Positions 32,707 to 42,795 of a stretch of 64,000 nucleotides of DNA are shown here, piece after piece. This DNA comes from Bombyx mori (taxonomy: Eukaryota > Arthropoda > Insecta > Lepidoptera > Bombycidae), in assembly GCF_030269925.1 (NCBI RefSeq), contig NC_085121.1, positions 10,185,501 through 10,249,500 of the forward strand. The letters are read 5' to 3'. The translations under genes and the position numbers were made by a program. The first letter of the stretch is position 1; the number at the start of each line of letters is the position of its first letter. A model generated the notes under the pieces. It did not search any database and was not told where the DNA came from. It worked only from the letters and a program-made list of their open reading frames with translations.

Positions 32707-35700
32707 TCATTTAGGTAGTAACATAGCCAGGTAATGCCAGGTGTTTAGACCATCCAAGAACGTATTTAGGATTCTCACTAAAGCTCCGTTAGCGACCTTT
32801 GCAATAGCTCCGCGAAAACGATTCACGTAGTCGATGATTACTTCCTCGACAAGTGCGTTCACAATATTGTCAATGTCTCCTCCGCCAACAGCGCCATCCA
32901 AGTTTGACTGAAAATTTTATAAAGACGTAAACAGTACCAACTTTTTGTATAACAATGAAACTTTGATCATAAGAGATTACGAAACTGGTTCTCTCAAATC
33001 TCTAAAGCCAGTTTTTTTTTAATTTTTTTATTGCTTAGATGGGTGGACGAGCTCACAGCCCACCTGGTGTTAAGTGGTTACTGGAGCCCATAGACATCTA
33101 CAACGTAAATGCGCCACCCACCTCGAGATATAAGTTCTAAGGTCTCAGTATAGTTACAACGGCTACCCCACCCTTCGAACCGAAACGCATTACTGCTTTA
33201 CGGCGGAAATAGGCCGGTACCGAATACCGGTGCGGTAGTAGTAGTAGTAGTAGAAAGTAAAAGTTCAAATGGATGATTGATTTATGATTCCAAAATCAAT
33301 TTTTTGATGGTGTTAACATGGCACAAACGTTTTCCATTTGGGCACAGAGTTGGAGTTACATCTGTTTTTTAGATTAATTACAGTGCTATATTTAGGTATA
33401 TTATATCTAGTGTATTGCGAATTTCATAATGGGTAAATTTTGAACGTCAATGGAGTTTCTTGTTTGGAGTCACTAAAAATGATACATAGGGCGATGCATA
33501 AGCTTTATCAAAAACACGTGCTTATGAGTGGTACAAAACGTTCAAAAGTGGTCGAGCGGTCACGGTCACAATCTGAGAGAATTTTGCTATAGTGTTAGCA
33601 ACTAACAAGAGTAGTGCTTCGGAGACTCTACCGCCGGATCGGAATCGCGACCCACTGAGAGGATCCGGCGAGAATCAGTGGGCTGTGTCTATGGGTTGGT
33701 TCGCTCGTCTAACTCTTCGTCATAATCGACAAGTTCGACGAGAACGGTGACCGGTTCTTGAGAGGCCTAAAAGCACCGAGAGTGAATTCGAGGGATCAGA
33801 CAAGACATGTTTCGGGCGATATCGGCTTTGCGTTGGGGCAACACGGTCAGATAAGTAATTAATTAGTCAACAAGCTTCGGAGTGGCGCATTACATTTGAC
33901 CGGTAACGGAAAGAGCCACGCCAAAATCGATCAAAAGTCAGTCATGTTGATTGTTTTTTTTTTCTACTGCGGTATTCTGCAATCGGAATTCTTACCGGGA
34001 GGTCAAACGTAAATAAAGAATATTATTTGAGGGCTATGCGGCATTTGTGAGAGCAAATTCGACGAAAAGGGCCAGGTTCGCGCAATGAAAATACTTAAAA
34101 TTTGCACCACGATAATGCGCCTTCGCATAAAGTCAACATTGTGAACAAATTTTAACTAAAAATTCAAATAAATAATTTATTTATTTTTCCTAAACTTAAA
34201 TTACCACTTCGGACACCCGTTCTCATATTTGGTAGAAGACATAAAAATATTTATGAGAATTCGCGGCGAGAATTGAACTTAATTCCGAAAAAAGTGTCTA
34301 AACATGTTTTGATGATTGGATTATTGGTTGGCATAATTGTACCGTTTTTTAAGCACCATAATGTGAAGGTCATGAAATAAATATGGATGAATTACGAATA
34401 ATAATGAACTATGACATTGTGTATTATTGATCTTTTGCCAGTACTTTCTTAACAGAGATGTATTCGAGAGTGATAATTTTCGAAACGATCAATAGATCGT
34501 ACGTCAAATCAAAAAAAAATTGGTTCATAAATGTATGGTAATTGATTTTAAGTATACCTTGAATCCTGGGATGACAAACGTCAGATTTTCAATTCGTTCG
34601 ATAAGGATAGATTTCTCGTCCTCAGATTGTTTCAAGAATAGTTTTGCGCTAAATCTGAATCCTTCAATATGGAATCTGAATAAAAAGGAAAATGTTTTAA
34701 AAATGGCATAATCTGTAATTACACTATGATAATAATATGTATTTAAGTCGTCGTGGCCTAAAGGATAAAGCACCCGGTGTATTCGTATCGACCGATATGA
34801 CTGTGATATGAATCTGTGCCGGTGTTAAAATTCCACAATAAAAAAAAAACAAGTCTCTTAAAATTAGTATACTGTTATTCAAAGGAAAAACGATAAAAAA
34901 TAATATAATCTATCTATCTATCTATATATATAAAAATGAATTTCTGTTCTTTAGTCTCGCTAAAACTCGAGAACGGCTGGACCGATTTGGCTAATTTTGA
35001 TCTTGAATTATTTGCGGAAGTCCAGAGAAGGTTAAAAAGGTAAATGAATATGAAAATGCTCGGAATTAAATAAAAATAACAAATTTGTTTTTCCTTTGAT
35101 GTGTGAGGAAACAAGCCTTTCAAAACGATTTCGGACTTAAAGTCTTTTACTTTAAAATATTATTATTTTTATGTTGTATATTACTTTTATATTATATTTA
35201 CTGCTCGTGATGAAGGAAAATTGTATGGTCACTTATATTTCTATCCTTAAGATAATATATATATTTTTTTGAAATAGTATCTTGACTCACACGGCACCAC
35301 CCTTTCCATACAGAGGAATAGCGGCAAAGAAGTCACCAAGCAGGTCATATTCTTCTGTAAAATAGTAATGTTATAATAATTCACAACTTTATTTATATTT
35401 GAATGTTAAAAAGAAGTGCTGGTTGGCTCGGAGACCGCCGTCATCATTCTACTTGCCATCAGTTTTCAAAAAGAACAGGCATTAAATTGGTTTATAGTTC
35501 TGAATTCGTAAAACGAATGCTTCTTGTTTTGTATATTTCAGGAGAATCCGTCCTATACAATAACGTGTTTCTCTGATACTAGATATTTGACATTTATCAG
35601 CTAAATATCTAGAAGTTAAGTATATTTAATGTTGTTTTCTGTAACTAAGCAGAAATCTAATAAAATATTTTAAATAACATTCGTGATCAGAAGTATTCGT

Positions 35701-37950
35701 ATCACAAATTAATTAAGTAAGGAAATAAAAACAGTTCGAATTCCCTTTTACTTACCAGCACTGATTTCGAGTGTTGGCACAGAAATGTCCACATCGAAGG
35801 ATATCTCGTTAACATTCAAAATACTTTTGTGGACAACGAAGTCTCCCACTCCCGTTGCTTGAGCGTTTTTCAGTTGCAGATCCAAACTGAAAGACAGCAG
35901 GTATTGTTACTAAGATCCTTTTGATTTAAAGCATACATTTAGTTCGAAATGTACATTTTATAAACATACATACAATTGATCGTTTATGGAAATAATATGT
36001 ATTCTGAAAAAGGTTACTTTAGTTTTTTGTTGTTGGAGAGCCAGATTCTTACGTAAACTACGTAAAATACCACCGCCCTGACTATTTCTGTGAAGCAGTA
36101 ATACGTTTCGGCTTGAAGGGTTGGGCAGCCGTTGTAACTATACTGAGATCTTAGAACTTATATCTCAAGGTGGGTGGCGTATTTACGTTGTAGATGTCTA
36201 TGGGCTCCGGTAACCACTTAACACCAAGTGGGCTGCGAGCTCGTATACCCATCTAGCAATAAAAAAAAAGACGATAAAATAAAACAAATAAATCGGCAAA
36301 TAATATTAAATGGGTAAATGTTATTATACCATTATATTTAGCAGAAGTAAGCGGTTTGACTGTGACGCTGCGACTGATATCCATCAGCGACGGTAACCAC
36401 TCCTCGTCAGACCGGCTGTATGCCTACATACGAGTAAAAAAACGATCAATGGATTATTTATCTATCTATATAAGAATAAAGATGTTGGCAATATATGGAT
36501 AAGGTGTTAACAAAATATAACATTAACGTCATACTTTGTTAAGGGTGTTAGCAAAATATGGATAAGGCGTTGCCAAATATTACATTAACATACTTTATGA
36601 TTTCTGCAGGAATAGTGATATGCGTGCTTTCAATCACAAGAGGATCAAGTACGGGAACTCCTTTCTCTTCCCATCCTTCTAAAATTATAGAGCGAAGACG
36701 TTGGAAGAGCGTCGTTATGATAGCATTGATGAGAATGTTGCGATTTCCAGTAGCTTGAAATCTTTCGAACTCCTCTGCAATTCAAAGATATTGTTTACTA
36801 TTATAGAAAGCAGTATGTCTTATATACGACTATCCAGTGCTTTTTTTAATTCTATTAAGGCGGAGGACCGCATTCTGTGGAAGGCATTGGGGAAGACCTA
36901 TGTCAAGTAGTGGGCAGATAAAGGCTGATGATGGTGTTGATGAGGATGAACAAGATATGCCAATAAATAAATGTTATTTCGTCTAATAAGACAAAATAAA
37001 ATTTCTCAGCATTGAAAGCATTTCTATTGAAAGAGAAATTTATTATGCTTGGAATGGTAAATCCTGAATAATGGGCCGTTAGCGCCCTACATCGATGCTT
37101 CAAGCTCGGTACTCTAGTCAGCCTCGTTTGAAGAAATATACAGAAAATTCTCTTTATTAGCGGGGTATACGTTCCGTGAATAAGCTGCGAATACAGAAAT
37201 CGTGGATATCGAAAAGCGCGTTTACAATGGATATTCGGTTGGATACATACATACATATTGGAATTCTTTTTATCAATGTGTATGTAGCGATGTACCGATT
37301 AGATCCGCGAATAAAGAAATATTTAGCAGCGAACATAGGAGTTGGGTCGTATTTTTTAATCCGCGTATAGTGAAAATTTGAATGAAGGAAGCGCGATTAA
37401 GGAGCTTAGCCCAGAATTTCTCGCCGGATTTTCTCAGTGGGTCGCGATTCCGATCCGGTTGTAGATTCTGCAAAGCACTACTCTTGCTAGGGCTAGTGTT
37501 AGCAAATTCTCTCAGGTTGAGCCCGTGAGCTCAACTACCCGTCCGGGCGTAACTGGAATAGCCTCTTAGGCTACCAGGGAATAGGTAGGAAAAATGCTCT
37601 TTATCTATATATTAAGACGTGTAAAGAGTTTTCACTGTATAGTGTGTAGGGGAATTCATTCCAAAGCCGAATGGTAGGTGGCAAAGAAGATCTCTGGATA
37701 CGCACTGTAGATGAACGTAATGGGTTTAGATATTATGAATGCAATTTGCTCCGGTGGCAGGTGATGACGGAATCATTTCAAACAATTCCTCAGGGCACTT
37801 CCCATGGAACTTACGGTACAGAACACACAGATAACTGAATAAGGAAGTATTCAAACGAATGAATTTATTACCTATGGCAAAAGCATCTCTGTTGGCTTTA
37901 GGGGCTGCTGCTGCAACGGCACACAGCGCCAAAAGAATAACCAATTTCAT
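32707..37950 (-). CDS. Gene C: secreted carrier-like paralogue, 257 aa
   Basis: Coding exons (minus strand): 37,872-37,950; 36,594-36,774; 35,756-35,886; 35,291-35,354; 34,558-34,675; 32,707-32,907. They total 774 nt, with the same phases and three identical exon lengths (131, 64, 118) as genes A and B. The UTR exon at about 38,481-38,509 splices to 37,951. The product has a signal peptide (MKLVILLALCAVAAAA), no Pro/Glu repeat, EEFERFQATGNRNILINAI, and the conserved blocks VPTLEISAG, YDLLGDFFAAIPLYGKG and GGGDIDNIVNALVEEVIIDY. The mature chain has no cysteine. AATAAA at 32,687-32,692 is only 14 bases past the stop. This is the most diverged member and probably the older gene. Function is inferred only from the family: secreted hydrophobic-ligand carrier, uncertain. 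Confidence 0.8.
33013..33215 (-). mobile_element. Bm1 SINE in last intron of gene C
   Basis: A minus-oriented Bm1 lacking its 5' part. A (TAG)n microsatellite follows at 33,234-33,255. Confidence 0.8.
33420..34400 (+). mobile_element. Degenerate mariner transposon
   Basis: Transposase debris: MHKLYQKHV near 33,495, a catalytic-core-like LPGGQT.NKEYYLRAMRHLC region at 34,000-34,050, and LHHDNAP (34,095-34,120), a mariner hallmark containing the second catalytic Asp. Stops and frameshifts are numerous. A minus-oriented BMC1 3' UTR fragment (33,590-33,790) is inserted in it. Terminal inverted repeats were not found. Confidence 0.75.
34748..34830 (+). mobile_element. Bm1 head fragment
   Basis: Only the tRNA-like head of Bm1 (GTCGTGGCCTAAAGGATAA onward), followed by an A-run. 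The B box is degraded. It lies in the intron between gene C exons 34,558-34,675 and 35,291-35,354. Confidence 0.6.
34910..35100 (+). mobile_element. Helitron-like 5' end fragment
   Basis: TCTATATATATAAAAATGA followed by the block with CTAAAACTCGAGAACGGCTGG and ACCGATTTGGC, a common lepidopteran Helitron 5' end. No 3' CTAG end is identified. Confidence 0.5.
36055..36446 (+). mobile_element. Bm1 SINE and LINE-tail fragment in intron of gene C
   Basis: A degraded Bm1 at 36,055-36,270 is followed by a 70-bp LINE 3' tail at 36,378-36,446 ending in an A-run. The Bm1 was copied together with the gene C exon to 30,408-30,870. Confidence 0.65.
36845..36935 (+). mobile_element. RTE LINE 3' terminal fragment
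   Basis: Encodes EDRILWKALGKTYVK, stop, then WADKG, matching the last residues of the intact RTE ORF (DRVQWRALGEAYVQQWTAAG), and ends in GATGATG repeats. It begins 70 bp upstream of the gene C exon 36,594-36,774. Confidence 0.7.
37395..37592 (+). mobile_element. BMC1 3' UTR fragment
   Basis: Matches the 3' UTR of the BMC1-like element at 4,150-4,365 (TTTCTCGCCGGATTTTCTCA onward). It has no coding sequence. Confidence 0.65.
37640..37850 (-). mobile_element. Jockey-clade LINE C-terminal fragment
   Basis: The minus strand encodes LCVLYRKFHGKCPEELFEMI, then a diverged RLWNEFP-type block, the usual end of a Jockey-clade ORF2. It lies directly next to the signal-peptide exon of gene C, so ORFs reading from that exon into the intron look longer than the real exon. 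Confidence 0.7.
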
Positions 37951-38480
37951 ACTGAAATAAAAATTAAATATAGATCGTCTAAAATGTTTTAAAATTCACA
38001 TTTTTTATCATTAAACCAATTTTGTATTTGTAATCACAGTTGATTACCAACAATTTTGTAATAACGACGATGGTTTAATACTTTCTGATTGCAATATAAC
38101 AATGTATAGATCATTGATAACCACATACCAGCAATATTATTCATCACATTGTTATTGCTTTTCATTAAAATTGTATTATGTTAGGGACACAAAAAAAAAA
38201 TTAAAAATAATAGACCAATTTTACATAAGCACAAAAACAAAATTCCGTATTGAAATGTCGAAAGAAAACCGAAAAACAATAAAATAATTTGTATAAAATT
38301 ATATAAGCTCATTTCCATTTTACGTTTTCAATGGAATTTAAAACTATCTGTGAATTGAAAAATAATTTAATTACAATAAAATTGATTTCAATCAGAATGC
38401 ACTTTGTTATTATAATTACAGGTATGTATAAAAAACATAAAATACCTAAATTTTTTGTAACTTTTCAAATAATCCCTCAC

Positions 38481-38541
38481 TTCGTGGTACAATACACACT
38501 CCACTAACTGTACCGATTCGCTCCTCTGAGCCACTTTTATA
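38481..38541 (-). promoter_or_regulatory. TATA and initiator promoter of gene C, with 5' UTR exon
   Basis: TATAAAAG on the minus strand (38,534-38,541), followed 32 bases later by an initiator ACAGTT with +1 at about 38,509. A 29-nt leader then reaches a GTGAGG donor (38,480). It is the best core promoter in the window. The organisation matches genes A and B. Confidence 0.65.
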
Positions 38542-38794
38542 ATTTAAAAACTGTTATCTATCGATTATTAATCTTTACAATACATTTTTGACATGAAAAT
38601 TAAATTTTAACTATATTACATCGATACAAAGGGACTTTGTTAATCACGACACTACGTTATCGAACAGTGTCAAGCTGATGCTTCATTTGAATGTCGACAG
38701 TATGTAAAAGCGATCTTTGCTTTATAACTAAAGAAATACAAATCAATTTGCTTTAACTTCTTTAAATGAAATGTCCTAATTGGCTTTTTTATTA

Positions 38795-39050
38795 CGAAGC
38801 TGGGCCATCGAGGTGACTGCCGTCTTCCGTGACGTAAGTAACGACTGTTCCACCCTTCAAACAGGAGTTCATAATTGCATCGAGGTCGTCGGCAGATCGA
38901 CTCTACAGCGTTCTTTCTGGGTGGCGGTGCTATAGGCTGCCCAGGTGGTGCCGCTGATGGTTTCGGATACCCCGCTGGACCATAGCTAGGCTGCCGGGTT
39001 GGAACGCGATACGCCGTCAGCCGGTCACGCTTTATAGATGTCAACTTTGC
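38795..39050 (-). pseudogene. Frameshifted coding-like remnant upstream of gene C
   Basis: Two minus-strand frames look coding and join across a one-base shift near 38,895. The first is a Pro-rich part (TRQPSYGPAGYPKPSAAPPG, then QPIAPPP). The second is DDLDAIMNSCLKGGTVVTYV, then TEDGSHLDGPAS and a stop overlapping AATAAA. GC content is higher than the surroundings. It could be a retrocopied 3' end of a gene or a lost terminal exon. I do not recognise the protein. Confidence 0.35.
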
Positions 39051-39489
39051 TGTGCGCTAGATAGAGTACTGGTAGTGTGCTGCGCTACCTCGACGCCTCC
39101 GGTCGCCCTGAGCCGTCACAAGGGGTTATCGCCTCCTACTGCTACAATAATAAAATAACAACAAAAAAGCCCTTTATTCCATGCAATTACAATTTTTTTT
39201 AGTATATATTTTGTTATATGCATGGAACCCTCCAAAGATTTCCATTTTGTTTTGTCTCTGGCGACATAAACCCAGTGTGGTCCAGTAACTTTTCTGCTGC
39301 TACAATACATACAACCAATTAATTTCTAAAGTTTACATGTTCACTTTTTGAAACTAAATTAAATATAAAATCTTCTCTGTTGCCACCAGAAGTTTCAGTT
39401 GTATTATAAGAACGGAATTTTATTATTTTTGCTCCGTAACAGAAATAAACAGGATGGTATTTACGACTCCTGGCCGCTTATGGTTTGGC

Positions 39490-39833
39490 GGTTAAATTTT
39501 AATTACACGATTTTAATCATTCAGCATTGACTACTGTCAAGTCACGTGTAATAAAAATCAAACCCGCAAAATTATAATTTGCGTAATTACTGGTGGTAGG
39601 ACCTCTTGTGAGTCCGCACGGGTAGGTACCACCGCCCCGCTTATTTCTGCCGTGAAGCAGTAATGCGTTTGGGTTTGAAGGGTGGGGCATCCGTTGTGAT
39701 CATACTGAGACCTTAGAACTTATATCTCAAGGTGTGTGGCGCATTTACGTAGTAGATGTCTATGGGCTCACGTAGCCACTTAACACCAGGTGGGCTGTGA
39801 GCCCGTCCACACGTCTAAGCAATAAAAAAAAAG
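39490..39833 (+). mobile_element. Bm1 SINE, headless
   Basis: A Bm1 copy retaining the middle (GTAATAAAAATCAAACCCGC) and 3' part but lacking the tRNA-like head, with an A-rich end. Confidence 0.8.
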
Positions 39834-40234
39834 TCACGTGTTTTCTGCTGGTAGAACGCATTATTAACCTACCCGTGCGGGTACCAACCACCGCCCTGTA
39901 TATTGCTGCGACGAAGCATTCCAACGTTTAATTCCAAAAGTTTAATTAAGTAAAATTAGTAAAATTATTATCACGAGAAATTACGGATCTATGTAAAATG
40001 GTTTGCCGGAATGAATGTCCGATAACAATGATTGATGTTTTTTTTAATTGCCTAAGGATTGTTCAACATTTAACATTCGGAATTTTTTATTATTAATGGA
40101 TACTATTAATGGGTGATGGTAATTAAGTTCTCTATAAATTAATAAAATCAAAGTTTGGAGAGCTGTGATACTAAATAATTGAGAGTTGGACCTCGTATCA
40201 CTAAGTGCCTTATGGCAGTATAGCACTTTGTGAT

Positions 40235-40372
40235 AGTGTTTATGTCTTTCTTCAAACGAGACTTGTAGAGTAATCAGTTTGGCTTTGCCCCTGGCCTTGC
40301 TAAATTCTTAGGGCGACGGTAACTACTCACCATCGGGTGAGTCGTAAAGTCTGCCCATGAGGGCAATAAAAA
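40235..40372 (+). mobile_element. LINE 3' tail fragment
   Basis: A 5'-truncated copy of the common LINE end (TTCTTCAAACGAGACTTG, then the GCGACGGTAACTACTCACC tail) with a short A-run. Confidence 0.6.
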
Positions 40373-40719
40373 AGTCTTACGTACGTCTTTGTTTAGTGTC
40401 GTTAATGCGATTTAGGCACATGTCCAATATCTTGTGTACCATGATAGATTTGTATAGGGACAAATCTATTTAAATAACTACAATCATTGTTATACGCTTT
40501 TTTCTTGATTTTTAGTAGTATAAATTGGCAGAGGAGACTTTTTTGTCCATGGAAATAATAAAAACATGGACTATGCCGCCAAACTCGGGAAATGAGATCG
40601 AAGTTTCGTTAATATTGGAATAGCTTCTCTATCTATAGCTATGTGCTGCTCTATTTATTCATAGGCAGCCCCAGCTGCAAAGGAACTAACCTCTGGCTGA
40701 GTTTTTCGATAATGATTCA

Positions 40720-41030
40720 TTAAATATCATTCGTAATCCTAACTAGGTACCTAACTAGGTGCTAACCTGTAGCTGACTTTCTCGATATCAATTCATTAAA
40801 TCATGGATGAATGGGATATGGGGATCTAGGGATAATAGGGATCATGAATGATAGATATCATTCATGATCCTAACTAGGAACCTAACTAGGAACCTAATTA
40901 GGTACCTAACTAGGAACCTAATTAGGTACCTAACTAGGAACTAACCTGCGGTTGAGTTACTCGATACTAATTCATTAAATATCATTCATGGTCCTAACTA
41001 GAAACTAGCCTGTGGCCGGGTTTCTTGATA
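40720..41030. repeat. Irregular minisatellite with CCTAACTAGG-type units
   Basis: Nested repeats. A long unit (about 100-120 bp: 'TCGATA..AATTCATTAAAT..' to 'AACCTG') occurs three times. At 40,865-40,950 a 12-bp unit, CCTAACTAGGAA or CCTAATTAGGTA, repeats about seven times. The short unit is nearly self-complementary, so it could extrude hairpins. Confidence 0.8.
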
Positions 41031-41039
41031 CCAATTCAT

Positions 41040-42784
41040 CAAAAATTTTAGTTTATACTATTCTGCAATAACACCTCCTGGTTAGATTATTTTGGAACAG
41101 TTCAGAACAGAAATATTTTTGTTATTAATTGCGTGTACGAGTACAATATTATTATTACGAACAGATTACGTTTTTGACCATGAAGGTGTCGTAAATGTTA
41201 AAATTATCAAAAAAATGTTTCGAAATTAAGACTTTATTATCTGCGTAAGTATACGATTAGTTTACGTCTATGTCGTCATTTGCGTAACGAACGAGATCTT
41301 GGATTATATTAGGATTATTATCTAGGATGAAGGTTTTAAGATACTAAGATATACTTGCCTGCATCAAAACGGGCCCGATCCAAATTAGGGCCTAAATTGT
41401 ATGTACTACAGATTACGAATAGTCGTTGAACTTTAAATAAATGAAATCAGTGTTTGATTGCATCGTATCGTATCGTAAAGAGCTCGTAAAATCTAATTGA
41501 ATTAATTTTCCCATGACCACAACAGTTCCACCACAAATGATGCATACCCTTGACACAATTCAGGAAACTAAATGAATTAGATGCATATCTACTATACAAC
41601 CGACGCTCCCATATGTTCTCTGCTCTTTATAGCATATTGCTTAACGTGTATCCATAACTCAAAGGCCAGACAAGCAATTGTATTCACTGAAAAGGTATCC
41701 TGACGTTTGTAGTCGACATATTAGGCGGATATTTAATTTTAACGTTTAGATCAATGACCTGAATTGAGCGGCACTAAATGTATATAGATGCGCGAATGTT
41801 ATTGCTCACAATTAGTTGTAAGTGGTTTGGTTTTAAAATATAGACTGACAACCAATGTAATGAAAATTTATTTTTGCTGACACGGTTACGTCGTGTATAG
41901 AAAAAAGTGTGAAATTAAATTCAATCAAAAATGCTTAGTATAATAGAAGTCACCGTGAAATATTTGTAGACATAAATATTAATTAGATTCTGCTTTAAAG
42001 CAGACTGGTCTTAAGACCAGTAGCTGTTCGGACGCAAGAGGTAAGATTTATTGTGTCATATAATTTATTACATTTGAAGTCATGCGACGCTAAGCCAGAT
42101 GTCAAAACTCCCATGATAACTAAATAGCTACCAACAGAATATTAATTAATGGCGCGTTGAAAGCCGGCTTCGTGGTGATAAATCAATTGTGTGCTTGGAC
42201 AATATATTTTTTTCAGTCAACAAACAATTTTGTCGTTGATACCACAATCTGGAACTGGAGTGTTCAAAATAGGTCAGTGATTGTGATTATTAATAGTGCA
42301 TGTCGAAAGAAAAACCAAGAACCATAACCAAGTATTTCGACCAACATTTGATTGATATCTGTCTTGCGCCCGTGTGTTTGTGTGACAAAACGGATGCCAT
42401 TCATTCTGTTTCCATAATTTGTTTTAAATACAGTGTCTTTAGTTTAATCGATTGCTGATTAAACTAAAGACAGTTTTATTCTCTTTCTTGACAATTCACT
42501 TTTGACAATTCAACCGCACATTGTTACTGTACGTAGTGATAATTTTACCGTACGTAAAATAATGTCTATGTTAGTAGACAGTGTGTGCATTTATAGAATA
42601 CTATGAAATAATTGGCGCATAAATTCACACAATTTGTTGCTATTATTTACTTCGCAACGTCGCGTTGGAAACGTACCTACTTCGAATTGGTGCCTTGCAA
42701 TCGCCAGGGGCGAAGTACCGCAGAAGTTGATAAAATTGTAAGACTTCGAGAATACTTTACATTACATTACATTACATACATTAC
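41040..42784. other. Non-coding AT-rich stretch with a hairpin
   Basis: No gene is supported. A 15-bp perfect inverted repeat (42,435-42,449 and 42,457-42,471, GTCTTTAGTTTAATC, 7-nt loop) is present. An (ATTAC)n tract at about 42,757-42,783 leads into the RTE insertion. Confidence 0.5.
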
Positions 42785-42795
42785 ATACTTACAAT

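Noticed and set aside
37726..37950. A 74-residue single-exon secreted protein starting at the gene C ATG
   Set aside because: The ORF reads through the GTAATA donor into a Jockey LINE fragment. The spliced gene C explains the start.
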